Below, piece by piece: positions 10,702 through 22,370 of a DNA stretch of 64,000 nt. Source of the DNA: Lantana camara (Eukaryota; Streptophyta; Magnoliopsida; Lamiales; Verbenaceae); assembly GCA_037501455.1 (NCBI GenBank), contig CM074855.1, forward strand, positions 52,025,001 through 52,089,000, read 5' to 3'. The notes under the pieces are model-generated. The model made no database searches, was not told where the DNA came from, and worked only from the letters and a program-made list of their open reading frames with translations. The position numbers were made by a program, and so were the translations under genes. Every line of letters starts with the position of its first letter. The first letter of the stretch is position 1.

Positions 10702-12000
10702 CATACGGACTGAGTGAGGGGCTACCCACACACGCTACATATATATAGAGAGCAAAGCACATACAAGTCACACGGTTCGTGAACTCAGGGATAGTTTTTG
10801 CACATTAAACATTTGCCCGTGATATATACATATAGGGTTCTTATCAAAATGGAACAAAACCTAACATTTGCAATTCTTACGTATCAAACATATCATGACA
10901 TACCTTATCAAAACATATCAAATCTTAACTTACTATCAAAGATCCATATTTTAACTTAATTAGGAGTCTATCCCCATTTCAAAAACTTCCCAGATCATAC
11001 AAACATAATTTTGTGGGTACGAGTACCTAATCCCATCATAGGCCCCTCCTACTAATCATACATAACAAATCAATTCATAACATAACATACATATCATACA
11101 TACCTCCTTCTTCGGTGATGGAAGGGTTGCGCGACCCTACCCGTCCATACAGACGAGGGGAGCGTGAATACTCAAACCCTCAGGTTCCCATCCCCCTACC
11201 AAACCTCTTGGCGGGTTTAGGGTTGTTTCCAATGAAACTGTGGAGATGTGCACAGGGGTCATAACCGGCGACCCCATGGCTTTCCCGGGTCTCCCTTACA
11301 CATAATCTCCAGGGCCCAATACTTAAACATGAATCATTACATTATGTTACAGAACAAACTTAACTCGTTACTTAACATTAACAAACTATAACATACGTAT
11401 CAAACCTTACCTTGCAACCAACATGCTATTCATACCTCTCCGTGTCAAATCCTTAACTCGTATCTCTCGGCTCATAAGAGGCACACGGTTTGAAGCATGG
11501 TTAAATGTTGCAAAACATTACCAATCGAACTAGGTCAAATCAAATCATAACAAGCGTTTATAGGTTTGTGCATAGCCTATCATACTTGCGAAGGGTTATC
11601 ACATTCATAAACTTACATAGTTCGCACATATTTACTTATACTTAAGGTTATAGTTCGCACATATTTACTTATACTTAAGGTTATAGTTCGCATGCCTTGA
11701 AAACAAACACGTTTTATAGGGTTTAACTATAGCCTAGCCTCACCTTATACCAACGGAATAGGGAACGAGATGATTGATCCACCCCGGAATCAACACGGCT
11801 AACGAAACACCATCCCGGGTGCACCTGGACAAACTGAAGGCAACAAACAAGACTTAGACTCAAAGATGAACTACATAGACGCACGGTGCATGCATAGGCA
11901 TATAAGATATTCAAGTACATAGGAAAAGTTCATATTCAAACTCATTTCATACAAAGGAATGCATTTCATAGCTTAACATGATCATAATTCACATGGAGAC
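10702..12000 (-). mobile_element. LTR L, distal segment (minus)
   Basis: This is the sense-distal part of a minus-strand LTR of a D-like family, cut at the left by A and at the right by a TRIM. In sense it carries the box ...CATCTTTGAGTCT (about 11850), a GGGCCC module (about 11110-11315) and CCCCTCACTCAGTCCGTATG at the A junction. The terminal few hundred bases lie beyond the left edge. It contains a 33-bp tandem duplication. No ORF here is credible. Confidence 0.72.
11619..11684. repeat. 33-bp tandem duplication in LTR L
   Basis: The unit starting AGTTCGCACATATTTACT occurs twice head to tail (11619-11651 and 11652-11684) with no difference by eye, and a third partial start follows. It is a recent local duplication. 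Confidence 0.9.
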
Positions 12001-12594
12001 TGTGATACCCCTGTCCCACATTGGGAAAATATGAGAATTAAGTTCAATATATAAGTTAAAAGAGTCCAAGTATAACCAATGGATATCCCTTTTGGGCAGT
12101 GGTTTAGGCCCAATTTCAGGTTATACTCGGTCGGATTGGAGACTTGCACTGGCGTCCAATGGGCCTGCGGACCCGGGGCTTGGCTGATGGTATCAAAGCC
12201 GCTCGTCAGCCGCAGGAGCTAAGTGCTATACGGGGCAAAGTGCCATGCACATGGGAGCCACCTCTTGAGCCAGCGGGGTAAAGTGCTACATGTGTGGGAA
12301 CCACCTCTTGATCTTGTAGGAGCCACCTCTAGAGTCCCAATGCAGACGAGTTGGTCATGGGCTATGTTTCATGCCGCTACGAGGACATCGCGATTCTGAA
12401 GGAGGGGCGATTGTGTTACCCCTGTCCCATATCGGGAAAATATGACAATTAAGTTCAGTATATAAGTTAAAGAGTCCAAGTATAACCAATGGATATCCCT
12501 TTTGGGCAGTGGTTTAGGCCCAATTTCAGGTTATCCTCTGTGGGCTTGGAGAGTTACGCTCACGTCCAACGGGGCGCGGACCCGGGGTATGACA
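12001..12594 (+). mobile_element. TRIM (terminal-repeat retrotransposon in miniature), complete
   Basis: Complete at 594 bp. Direct terminal repeats lie at 12001-12187 (start TGTGATACCCCTGTCCCAC) and 12412-12594 (start TGTGTTACCCCTGTCCCAT). A tRNA-Met-like primer site abuts the first repeat. A purine tract, GAAGGAGGGGCGAT, precedes the second (about 12398-12411). A perfect 5-bp target duplication, GAGAC, lies at 11996-12000 and 12595-12599. It has no coding capacity, so it must have been moved by proteins from another element. The repeats differ at several sites, suggesting moderate age. No 5S rRNA-like segment is seen, so it is not Cassandra. It sits inside LTR L. Confidence 0.93.
12188..12200 (+). 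other. Primer-binding site of the TRIM
   Basis: TGGTATCAAAGCC lies directly after the first terminal repeat and differs by one base from the initiator Met tRNA complement used by the large elements here. Confidence 0.8.
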
Positions 12595-12599
12595 GAGAC

Positions 12600-13257
12600 A
12601 TGTTCATGTGCACAATTAATGCATATCACAAAATGGAGATACATAACAAGGTGCATATGTGCTTCGTGCAATCAATTCACATTACTTAAGCAACATGAAA
12701 TGCATTTAAGAACAAATGCATATATATAAACATGTTATAACACGTTAGGAACAAGTTCGGAGGTGAAAGGTGCAAGAAAAGTGGAAGAAAAACATAACAA
12801 ATTGTTCCGAGCAAAAACGGACAAAAGCTGGAAATTTTTCGAAACGGACAAGCTGTAGGAAAACGATCATAACTTGAGTTTGAGAAATGGGAATTAAGTT
12901 TTGTTTCCCAGAAATTAAACTAGACACAAAGGGCTTTCCATTGATATGTAGCACAAATCGTGGTTCAAAGGGATCCGAAAATGGAGGAGGTTTGAAGTTG
13001 AACGAGTGCAGAATTTAGGCAAAGTGGCAACACTAAAATAAAACGGTTATATCTCACAATCTAGAATGAATTTTACGTGATTCTAACTGGAGAGTGTTCT
13101 ATACTCAAAGAGGTTAATTGTATCCGAAATTCAGGTCAAACGGAGCTCGAATGAGGGGTTACTAGGCCGGGGAAAATAGAAGGCAAAATTTACCCGGCCG
13201 GGGAAAACAATCCAGAAACATTACGTCCTTAAGGTCCCTGCCCGGGGTCCATTTCAA
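12600..13257 (-). mobile_element. LTR L, middle segment (minus)
   Basis: Continuation of LTR L between the TRIM's target duplication and the copia-like solo LTR. Its right end holds units of L's GC hairpin array: near 13163, 13190-13206 (ACCCGGCCGGGG) and 13231-13250. Confidence 0.75.
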
Positions 13258-14392
13258 TGTTAGGAATAGTTCCTTTAAAGCAGATGTTTGCTTTACTATT
13301 TCCTTGTAAAATCACAGACAGTCTTTGAATAATAAACGAAATGATTTTGTTCATAGGTAACACTTCTTTGTGTTTATTTATTTCTCTTTGGGTTGACGGT
13401 GTTTTACATGTATTGAACTCCCCTAATCCGATGAGGCCGTTAAGAACTTTGTCGTTATGGGAACGACAGATGAAATAAGTTCTTAACTCCATAGGCAAGG
13501 ATTGGAAAATTCTCCAAGTCAATGAGTCCGACAGAAAGTGGGAGTGTCGACCTTAACTCTTCTGGGGCTTGCTTATGTGATTATGTCCTTTTGAAGGATC
13601 ACTCTGTTTCATGGAGTGATAAGTGCATACGTTGATGCATTCATAATACATAAGGGTGATTGTTACATGAACTTCATCACTGAGATGTCCCGCGTAAGAA
13701 CATTCCTAAATGGGAAAAGAGGTTTCCTGAAACCTCCAGATTAGGAAATATCTCACAGGTTAATGACGTGATTCATTAATCCTTATACTTAAGATTCTGT
13801 AAGGTCTCATATGAGCTAACTCTGTAATCTTTGATATAGGCTCAAAAGCGTGTCGCCATGTAGACACCTGAACCACGGCCTATGTTGGGATTACACAAGT
13901 GGCATATGTAGAATTAGTAGAATCGATAAAGAACCTACACTTGTTAAGACCAAGAATGATCTCTTAGTGATTGAGTTGTTCGTAGTCCATTAAACATTAA
14001 ACCCTTGGCCAAGGTGGATAAAAGATCAAGACATCTAGAAAATAGGGTTTTCTAGGACTGAGATCGAAATGGATATGAAACGAACTTAACTTTAAAGATC
14101 AATAATATTTGGGCTCTGAGAATATTCCCATACCTTAGTTCTTGATTGAGAGATGGAGTTGTAGGAGGTTCGTCTTTCGGCTAGGGGTCACACACCCATT
14201 GCTAGATTACGGTAGTATGATCTACGAAGGATTAATTAATTAGGGAATTAATTAATTGCTGTCACAGCTAATCGAATAATGAACCTAAAGGGTCACACAC
14301 AAATTCCAGAACACGAGGGTTATGATACGATGTTAATATGATTAAGAAAGGATCAAAATAGTTTATCAAAATGGGTATAAAACGAGGCTGAT

Positions 14393-14466
14393 GCCACGTG
14401 TCATGTACACGTGGCAGCCACGTATCACCCGGCCAACGTGGTTACCACGTGTCACGTATACGTGGC
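14393..14466 (+). promoter_or_regulatory. G-box / ABRE-like cluster in the solo LTR
   Basis: There are three CACGTG hexamers (14395-14400, 14408-14413, 14446-14451), plus ACGTGGC at 14460-14466 and further ACGT cores (14421, 14436), all within 75 bp and about 380-450 bp upstream of the TATA box. GCCACGTGT (14393-14401) and ACACGTGGC (14407-14415) form an inverted repeat with a 5-nt gap. These match the core of plant bZIP/bHLH sites (G-box, ABA-response element). Responsiveness is inferred. Confidence 0.7.
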
Positions 14467-14845
14467 TTCATGCGTGTCCCATTTCGTGTGATTTATTTCA
14501 CACGCAAATTATTTTCTAGAATTAATTAATTAAATTGTAATTAATTAATTTTAGTCTTTTAATTAATTATTGAATTAATTGTTAAGACTATTCTCAAATA
14601 AAATTAACCCAATAAATAATTAATTGGGAATTAATTTATTTATTGAATCTTGACTTTTAGCTTTAGGAAAGTTGAAATGTCTAACTTTCTATTGTAGTAG
14701 AGAGAAGTCTTCTCTTGTTAGACTTGGAGAATAAGTTAAGACCTTATTATTCCAATTAAATTAAATAATTAAATGAGTTAATTAGTGAGTAAGAAAAAAA
14801 GCCCACTAGGGTTAGGAGAACCCTAGGATTTTCGAAAATCCCTTG

Positions 14846-14853
14846 TATAAAAA
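14846..14853 (+). promoter_or_regulatory. TATA box of the solo LTR
   Basis: TATAAAAA lies about 285 bp before the end of the LTR and is followed by short leader-like sequence. It orients the solo LTR on the plus strand. Confidence 0.6.
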
Positions 14854-15131
14854 CAAGGGTGGGTTATTCTCTTATTATTTAGACCAACAATCACGAAGTG
14901 TTAAGGTTTTTAGAAAAACCAAAAGAAAAGATTTCAAAGCAAAAATTATCCTAGCATTCTCAATCGCTTGATCGTGTTCTAGGTCTGGTGTGGATACGCT
15001 TTGGAGGGCTTCCACTTTCGAGTCTAAATCGAAGGCTGCTCGAGGGACTTTCCTCTTGAAGGGTGTTTGTTAGGCGGTAACAACATCACAAGAAAGCTTC
15101 AATTAAAGTGAGTTTCTTGTTACACCCAACA

Positions 15132-16224
15132 TTACAGTACGAAAATTGCAAGACAACGATTAAACTTATGGAAAAATTTTAAACTTCCACTGCTTATCTC
15201 TTTTCAGTTTTCCAACATTCAACACAAAAACTCCCCGCCCGGGGAGTCATTCTGGGCATGAAAAAGAAGCAGCAACAAGGAGTGCTCGTGGGAGCAACCA
15301 AAAAACACCAAAACCACCTCAAAACTCAACCAATTCAAGCAAGAATTAAGACATAAGTTCATATACACAAGCTCTATCACATATCCCAAGTTCAAGGCAT
15401 GAAATCAAGTAATTAACAAGAAGCCATTGAAGTAACTTCAAGCTCCATTAATGGAGTTTCAAACCATATTCAACCAACACACCAAATTTCAACAATTATG
15501 GAACAAGGACGGTTGAAAGAATATCTTGTAACAATCTTAGAGCATTTGATTCAAAGATGGAGACAAGAGACAAAATTTTCACATACATGTACTATTCATC
15601 ATCTTCTTCAAGAGCATAGATTCAAGCAAGAAAAATAAGATTCAATCGGGTAGAATCGAAGCACGTAATGAGAGGATCACAGGATCACAAATCTTACCTT
15701 GGTTCTTCGATCGGATGGTCGGATGAAGCATAAGCTTGAGCCAAAGCTTGAATGGCCAAGGGGGCTTTCTTCTATTCTCTCATGCATTTTGCTTTGATCG
15801 ATGATGAATGGAGAGAGGGAGGATATTTTCATCCTTTAAGGGCTAAAATGGGTAGGGTGAAATGGTATCCGGTCCATTCGGATCGGATTTTAAAGCGGTA
15901 GGGCAATCAAACGACTTTAGAAAAATAAAAGGGTTAATTTTATTGAATCCAAATCGTAGAAACGAACTCAATGATAAGATCGGAATTCGTATTCGAATTC
16001 CAGAGCTCAATGTAGCCACGAGGGCTAAAAACATCCTAATTACAATTAGGTCCTTAATTTGCAAATATTGGACGATTGAGTCCAAGTACATTTAATTAAA
16101 TTCTAAAGCACACATAACTAAAATAGATTACAAATTGACACGTAAGGCATGCCAGTCATATAATTACTGAATTAAACTCTCCCGATACATCATACCTGGA
16201 TTGCTGTGAGGATGGGGTGTCACA
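15132..16224 (-). mobile_element. LTR L, proximal segment with LTR start (minus)
   Basis: The sense LTR starts at 16224 with TGTGACACCCCATCC, matching D's start. Following landmarks in order: the AATTCGAATACGAATTCC box (15981-16012), donor AAG|GTAAGAT (first intron base 15697), motif ATGAATAGT (15591-15599, about +98), and the first hairpin unit at 15230-15247. The acceptor is lost beyond A. The right flank is internal sequence of M, not a polypurine tract, so this is a 5' LTR or solo LTR inserted into M. Confidence 0.78.
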
Positions 16225-16829
16225 TGGTAAGTTGAAAAGATCGAAAGTATATGATCCAAGAAGGGATAGAACAAGTTCAAGGAATCGGGATAGAAATCTT
16301 TAAGGGGGTGGGCCGACCGGGAGCTAAATCAAATTCACGGTTGTGCTCGGATGTGCTACTTCTATTAGGAACAATGGAAATGCAAGAAGCAACAAGTAAC
16401 CGGATTCTACAAAAGTAGCAAGAGATGAACTGAGAGATCTAACACTTGATGAAGTTTCAAGATTAGGGTGAATAAGATTTCAAGAATAATTGAAAGAGGC
16501 AAGTACTTCAAGATACGAAGATGTGACATCAAGGAGCGTTTGTGAATTGAATTGACAAGACCAAGTAAAGGATGATTAATGGTAACTGTGGATATAAAAT
16601 TCACACCATTGGTTTTGCTACGGGACCTATATGAACTCAATCTCCCAAGTGTGAAAGGATTGTGTTTGGCTTACCATGTCTCATAACTTGAAGATGATGG
16701 ACTCGAGAAAGAGTATGTACAGTTGGTAAGAAAGGTAGTGAATAAGAGAAGCCGAGCCAATCACTATATTTTGTGACCGGCCAAGTGTGGGTCAATTCAA
16801 TCGAGCATTGGAAGTGGAATGCCATAAAT
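16225..16829 (+). mobile_element. Fragment M: internal part of a D-like non-coding element
   Basis: Plus-strand sequence resembling D's internal region at about 52390-52940, including the run GAACAATGGAAATGCAAGA (16370-16388) and an internal purine tract at 16298-16311 followed by a GGCCGACCGGG variant of D's downstream bases. It has no coding capacity. The left end is cut by insertion of L; similarity fades near 16825 into an inverted LTR fragment with no recognisable LTR terminus, so that join looks like a rearrangement. Confidence 0.6.
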
Positions 16830-17687
16830 TCAAAACATACAACTTAACACATAATATAGTAAGTTAACCATGCATACAAGTCATAATCGAGACGAGAAAA
16901 CAAAAAAAAAAAAGAAAAAGGAAGCATCAAACGAATACGCGTAAGGGTGATCTCCACCCCGGGCGGCCGTGCGGCATTCCCCCTCAAAACATGCATGGCC
17001 ACGCGCCACAAAATTCCCAAGAAAACAACAACTCGAATGTATGTGCGCAACCATGCACAAAATCAGTTTAAACACCACAAGGCCACACACATTTAAACCC
17101 CAAAATTCGAGCCTTAGCGCGCGGCCGCGCGCAGAAAAGGCCTGCAATCCGTGCAGCCGTGCACGATCATCTTCATCCAAAAAAAAACAACCGAACAGGG
17201 CCGAATGTATGTAACAATGTAGGGGAGATCAAAAGGGTATGAAATGCAACAAGAAACAGCCATAAAATCACATGAAAACAGAGTATAAACTTCATAAAAG
17301 CACATAGCATCAACAAGTTTCACAAGTGATTGCATATATATAACATATAACCTTCTTCAACTTCAAGAAATTTAAGTTCATAAATGGCATAGCATTAAAT
17401 ATGCATCTACCATGAAATATAAGGCAATTAATGAATTGAGGAAGTCCAAATAATCAAGAATCATGTATCAAAATTACCCCAAATTCAAGCTAGAACAAGG
17501 AATAAAAATAAGACTAAAAACCCTTACTATTCAAGTGAAGACCCATAGCCTATTCAATTCTCCAAGAAAATGCAGAAAAGTGGACTTAAAAGAACAACAA
17601 GGAGTAAGGGAGCACATTCATATACATACGTCTTGAATTGGATGAGACATAACCAAGTTATGAGCTCTTGAAGGTGGGGGTATGAAT
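16830..17687 (-). mobile_element. Fragment O: internal piece of a minus-strand LTR
   Basis: AT-rich sequence that, read on the minus strand, resembles the middle of the other long LTRs (a GAATAGTAAGGG stretch near 17530-17545, then GC-rich palindromes). Palindromes include GCGCGCGGCCGCGCGC at 17117-17132 and GTGCAGCCGTGCAC near 17148. Neither LTR terminus is present. An A-rich run occurs at about 16902-16915. Confidence 0.45.
17117..17132. repeat. Perfect 16-bp GC palindrome in fragment O
   Basis: GCGCGCGGCCGCGCGC is its own reverse complement. It is likely a unit of O's GC hairpin array, together with weaker units near 16957 and 17148. Confidence 0.75.
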
Positions 17688-19202
17688 TGTAGCGCCCCCA
17701 AATACGCTACAACCCCGCACCGTCGCACTTCCCAGGTGGATGTGAGACTTAGCACCTGAGAGGCACGCCAGCGAACGGACGATGCTATATGATATCAGAG
17801 TAAGAAAACATGGCAACAGAATTTGAAACACCTAAAACAACAGCTTATGTTTGGGGCAGTAAATAAAAGAATTTGGAATGATTTGAAACTCATGAAAACT
17901 TAGAAGCAATAGAGTTATTCATGATCTAAGAGTATGATATTGGAGTAAAACAATAACTATACAAGATTATAGTCTAACTTGGCTTAGTTAAGAAACCTGA
18001 TCTAATATGCACAAGATAATGGACTCTCTATGCTTCAAGATACCCGCTAAAGAGCGATGGCAACACCTGAAATCATGAATTTGAAAGGAGCGAGGGGTTA
18101 GTCAAAGTGACTAAGTGAGGGGTGGTTGAGTGATACTATAAAACTTTTGGATTTTTTTCAAGAAACTTTTATTCTAAAGGATCTTTAATAGTAATTGAAT
18201 AAGTGTAAAGTAATAATTTTGAGAGTAATGAGAAATCAGTATACATAGCCGGATTAACCAAGAAACTCCTTGGTCAGTATTCGATAATAGGAAAATACTA
18301 TAACAATATCAATATTGGGTTCATATTTATTTGAAGATAAAGGGGTAGAGGGATTATATGCAATACTTTTTAAGAAAATATGAACCCCTTTGTGAAACAA
18401 TATGGTACCCGCAAGCTAGGCGTTCTCCAACCTTAACTTTTTAAAACTAAGAATATTCGTAACGACATTGATCAAGATGTCGTTACTCAATAAAAAGAAA
18501 TACAACGATACCATCCTTCTTCCTCCGGTGTCACCTCAGAGAGCTACCCCTAGTGACGATATACATGAATTTGGGAGGTACGTACCTTTTCCCATCACTT
18601 GATGTGGAATAACTAACCTCCAGTTAGACCACCACCAAGATGTAGTTGGCGGCTGGTATAATAGTAGACCTCGGCCCATGCCTCCCGGACTACTACTTCT
18701 ACCAAGACCACCGGGCCCACAATAAGAAAATATATTTTTCTTGAATTTAACGATACCCATTAAACCTGAATCGTCGATATGAGTTCAACGGAGGTGAAGG
18801 AATTCGAATCTGAATTCCCGAGCTCAAGTTATGCTGCCCGGAACCCAAGTTGCACTTAAGGCCCTTTTTGGTTTCGTCTCCCAAAACTAATCAAAAGACA
18901 ACCCAAACAAGCTCTAAAACATAAAACGAGCATGTAATCAAGTTCATAACTCATGTAATTCACACATATCAAATACTCGCGAAAATCAGAATTGAATTCA
19001 AATACATATAGGGTAAATTACAAGGCATAAAAGCGTAAACGTTCAGGAATTCAAATTCATACTTAAACAAATAATTTCATATAAATTCAAATAATCATAT
19101 AAACATTAAAATATCACATAATTACGAAATTAAATAATTAAATTACGCATGTATCACACAAGTAAAGGCGTACCTGGAAGTCCAAACGATCAGGAGATTA
19201 CA
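17688..19202 (-). mobile_element. LTR N (minus), TG...CA bounded, internally deleted
   Basis: The minus strand starts TGTAATCTCCTG at 19202 and ends GGGGGCGCTACA at 17688, 1,515 bp. It has the upstream GAGCTCGGGAATTCAG box (18799-18831), a GGGCCC module (about 18535-18722), a branch-site stem-loop TTAGTC...GACTAA (18098-18114) and acceptor TTTCAG|GTG (last intron base 18067). The middle, including any donor and hairpin array, is missing compared with relatives; its 3' half is closest to F and H. Flanks TGAAT and GTTTG do not match, and neither a primer site nor a purine tract adjoins it. Confidence 0.68.
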
Positions 19203-19635
19203 GTTTGACCCTACCCGTTTATAGCCCGACCCGTTTCAGCTAGAAAAGGGTGAAATCTCTTCCCTTTCACCCCCATTTTCCCACGTTGCATACAAGCAAG
19301 AGAGGAGAGGAGAAGATAAACACCCTCTTTGGCCTCCAAGCCTTGAGCCTGGCTTTTTCAAGATCCGATCGTCCGATCAACGACCTAAGGTAAGATTTGT
19401 GTTCTACTCATTACGTGCTTCAATTTCATGCATCTTTTGTGCCTTGAATCCTTGTCAATGTGACTATGCGGGGAAGACGATAAATAGTGCTGACTTTGGG
19501 GTTTTATGTGTTCGGGCTCGTTTTGCGAGCTCTAACTTGCAAATATGTGATCTACGAGTCGTACGTGACTTGTGGTATGAATTTTGGGTGATTTGGAGTT
19601 GTTTTATGGTGTGTGTCGGGTGAGCTTCAGGGGGA

Positions 19636-19838
19636 AGTAACCCCCATTACTGCTTTTGTTCTTGGGGGAGGTAACGCCCGTTACCTCCCAGCTTGATGTT
19701 GTTTTAGGCGTCTGCCTGGGGTAACGGGCATTACCACATTTGTGCAGTCAAGGCGTAACCCCTATGCCCTTTATCGCCTGTGTCCCTTAACAGGCGTTCC
19801 TGGGTCTGTTGTAGGAGGGGGTAACCCCCGTTACCCCC
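19636..19838 (+). repeat. GC hairpin array in LTR J
   Basis: Units: 19636-19651, arms AGTAA/TTACT. 19666-19689, arms GGGAGGTAAC/GTTACCTCCC around GCCC, fully paired. About 19719-19734, arms GGTAA/TTACC around a GGGC-containing core. 19817-19838, arms GGGGGTAAC/GTTACCCCC around CCCC. A degenerate GTAACCCC unit lies near 19755. All share a GTAAC arm not used by the other families. Confidence 0.82.
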
Positions 19839-20409
19839 TTGGCTTTGAGAGGTGGTTTGCCTCATTTCCCCTTTCTTTCGTTTTCGTTTCCAGTTTCGTT
19901 ACTTACACGTTTTATGTTCAGTAAGTGATAAGAATAGATATGCAATGGTATAATTGATACGATATAAATGTGTATTGTGTATTATGACATGTTTTGCAAT
20001 TATATGATTTAATTTTGGTGAGTAAACGTGATATGCGTTTGTATACGATTAAATGTTATGTGTTTGAATTATCATTCGTACTTGCTTGTATTAATTGTCC
20101 ACATGAACACCATCACTTCAAGTCATAACATTTTATGATTTATATCATATTGAATCACGCCATGATACGTACACCACTTCGTGAACATTTACCATGCGTC
20201 CTACTTGGTTTCATTTTGAGTCTTTTCTCACGAGTACACTATATTGTCCTTTCTTGTATAGTTCTTCTCTAGGGCGGAGATGTCTTGATCGAGTTTACAC
20301 TTGTCTTGTCAAGTTCTTCATGTCTTGTTACTTCTTAGTTGAGGAAATATAGGATTTATGTTTATGCAAACCTTACAACCCGTTACATGAAATTTTAGCC
20401 AAAATCCTA

Positions 20410-20432
20410 TTATATATATATATATATATACT
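20410..20432. repeat. AT microsatellite in LTR J
   Basis: (TA)n run of roughly 20 bp, no further feature. Confidence 0.85.
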
Positions 20433-21510
20433 TGTTTACAAATGATTATTGTTTTGTTAGATTTAACTCTTGCTCATACTCTTGTTCATGAACTATTTTG
20501 GCGAGACTCTTGCACTGCTCATGGGGCCCAGGGGCTCGTGTATTGAGAGAACCGGGGAAGCAAGGGCTGACGGCTATCTCTTGCACATGTCCCAACCTTG
20601 TTGGACCAACCCGGACGTCCACCTGGAGGTTTGGTGGATTAATGGGAATCCGGACCTTGGGAGTCAAGTACCCACTGTCCACTATTTTCATAGCGGATGT
20701 GAGGGCTAGCCACCCGTCACATTGCACCCGGAGGAAAAAGGAGTAATTGTGCACTTGAAAAGAGCACCTTGTGTAATAAGTGATAACCCTAATTCTCGCA
20801 TGAACACCTAATAAGATTTTTTTACTTGTACACGAAAGGAGTAAGGTTGGAGACTGCTCACTCGCCGAGCCACTTGTTCACTTGATTTAAATAAATCTTG
20901 ATACTTTAATTCCATATATCGACTCTAAACTTAATTTCCTGTTTTACTTTCCTTCTAAAAACTTTATATGGAATTATAGTTGCATGACTTTACCGCTTTC
21001 TATATTTATTTATGCCCTTATTCACTCAGTCTTGTAGAGACTGACCCCTCCCCTATTTGTCCCTCAGGTTTTGAAGGTTGTTGTTAGGCGAGAATCGTAT
21101 TGTCGAGTCCTTGATCGAGTCTTGCACTTTGTACACACATTATATTTAGACCTTGCCATTGTATTAATTTATTCATTGGGCCTGTAAGCCTTTTAGTAAT
21201 TCTTAAATATTGAATCAGGCCAGGTTGCCTATTTAGTTGAACCCGTTGCTAGGATTGAGTGTTGATTTATTATTATTGTTTTGGGAGCCTGTGAGCTCGT
21301 TGAAGTGATTATTGTTGTGTATTGACTTCCGCACCACATGTGTTGTCTTGTGATCTCCTTGGTACAGGGTTAGATTCCGCCTAGCTAGGTTTATCCTTTT
21401 CTCTTGTCTCCCGTTCGCTGTGGGTTTGGTTCATGTATGGGCACTCTATTTCATATGTGGACTGGGCTCATAGTGCGGGGGATGTGGTGCCCTCCGTTCA
21501 GGGTGTCACA

Positions 21511-22370
21511 GGGATGATCGTGGGGCCACCAGACACACCTTCTGTGAAAATCTCCATTTCAGAGGATTCACTCAACCTTGGGAGGCCGAGGGGAAAGTGA
21601 GTTCTCTTAAGCAGGCGGTTGTCACTGTCGAAGGAGTAGGTCGGAGTAATTAGCCCCCGTCTCAGCACGTACTTGATATGGGATTTGAGGGAACGCGTCT
21701 CTCTTTTCCATTTGAGGCTTGGTTGGACTTGTTTTACTTTGGTTTTTGGCCTTATCATTTCTTGGAAGTTGTAGATAGCTCGTACTCGCCAAGTTCTTGT
21801 CTTATCTCGGTTCATGGATTATCTCTTGTTTTGTTAAATGCTTTGCTCTATAAGTATATGGGTGCATGTGTTAGCCCCTCACTAGTCAATAGGACTAACC
21901 CTCATTGTTGTTCTTCTTTTTTCCCCCTTCTTTTGAGTTGTAGGTATTACTTTTGGAGTCTTGAGCTAGGTGGCAAGTGGTCTAGTCATCTTACTTGTGT
22001 ATAGCTTGAGTCTCATGCATATGCATTACTTTGTTATGTATCTTTGATACTTATGGACATGTATTGGTATGCTCTTCTTAGATACTTATGTTTAAGCTAA
22101 GTACTTGTTGTTTTTGGCCCGGGATGAGCATGTGAAGTTGTAATTTGTTATGATTCGATTTCGATGCCTGTGTTATATATGTTGCTAGTTTGGAATAACT
22201 TGTTTAAAATCGCTTCCGCTTATACTTGTTCTTATGCGCACTTTGATATGAGGGTCTAGTCCGCCTAGCTTAGGAAAGATTTTGATTTGTCACCCATTCA
22301 GAGTTCTATTTTGTTACAGGTGTTGGACTATAGTGCGGGGGATGTGGTGCCCACCGCTCGGGATGCTACA
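21511..22370 (+). mobile_element. LTR P (plus), 3' part, A-related
   Basis: Similar to the last 900 bp of A's LTR. It has a stem-loop TAGTC...GACTA (21883-21897), branch CTAAC (A at 21898) and acceptor TTGAGTTGTAG|GTATT after a long pyrimidine tract (last intron base 21943). It ends GGGATGCTACA at 22370 and is followed by a primer site, so it is a 5' LTR. Its 5' part is replaced by J at 21510/21511. Confidence 0.75.

Larger units (their letters stand above)
13258..15131 (+). mobile_element. Solo LTR, probably Ty1/copia type
   Basis: It begins TGTTAGGAATAG and ends ACACCCAACA, an imperfect inverted terminal match, and interrupts LTR L. It is 1,874 bp with no internal region or second LTR, so a solo LTR left by recombination is the simplest reading. 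It has a TATAAAAA box at 14846-14853, and upstream a dense cluster of ACGTG elements. Flanks TTCAA and TTACA match at only three of five positions, so the target duplication is degraded or the boundary is off by a few bases. Copia assignment rests on end sequence and promoter layout only. Confidence 0.6.
13163..15247 (-). repeat. GC hairpin array of LTR L, split by a solo LTR
   Basis: In sense, the first unit is at 15230-15247 (arms ACTCCCC/GGGGAGT, core GGGC). After the 1.9-kb solo LTR, further units follow at 13231-13250 (GGACCCC...AGGGACC, imperfect), 13190-13206 and about 13163-13174 (CCCCGGCC types). The solo LTR sits 7 bp from one unit. Without it the array would span about 210 bp, similar to the others. 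Confidence 0.68.
19390..21067 (+). other. Putative intron inside LTR J
   Basis: Donor CTAAG|GTAAGA; acceptor TTTGTCCCTCAG|GTTTTG with the last intron base at 21067; 1,678 nt. Branch motif GACTGAC (A at 21044) is 23 nt from the AG and forms the 3' arm of TCAGTCT...AGACTGA (21026-21044), a perfect 7-bp stem. Confidence 0.62.
19203..21510 (+). mobile_element. LTR J (plus), D-like, 5' truncated
   Basis: It resembles D's LTR from about 350 bp after its start (CCGTCCGATCAACGACCTAAGG-like region at about 19368) to GGGTGTCACA at 21510. It includes a donor (19389/19390), ATAAATAGT at 19480-19488, a strong hairpin array, a GGGCCC module (20522-20745), a branch-site stem-loop and an acceptor. It joins LTR N head to head at 19202/19203 without an LTR start. 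The right flank is A-like LTR P, and no primer site follows, so J is a 3' or solo LTR. Confidence 0.72.

Noticed and set aside
12001..12594. Cassandra-type TRIM carrying 5S rRNA
   Set aside because: The terminal repeats contain no recognisable 5S internal promoter boxes.
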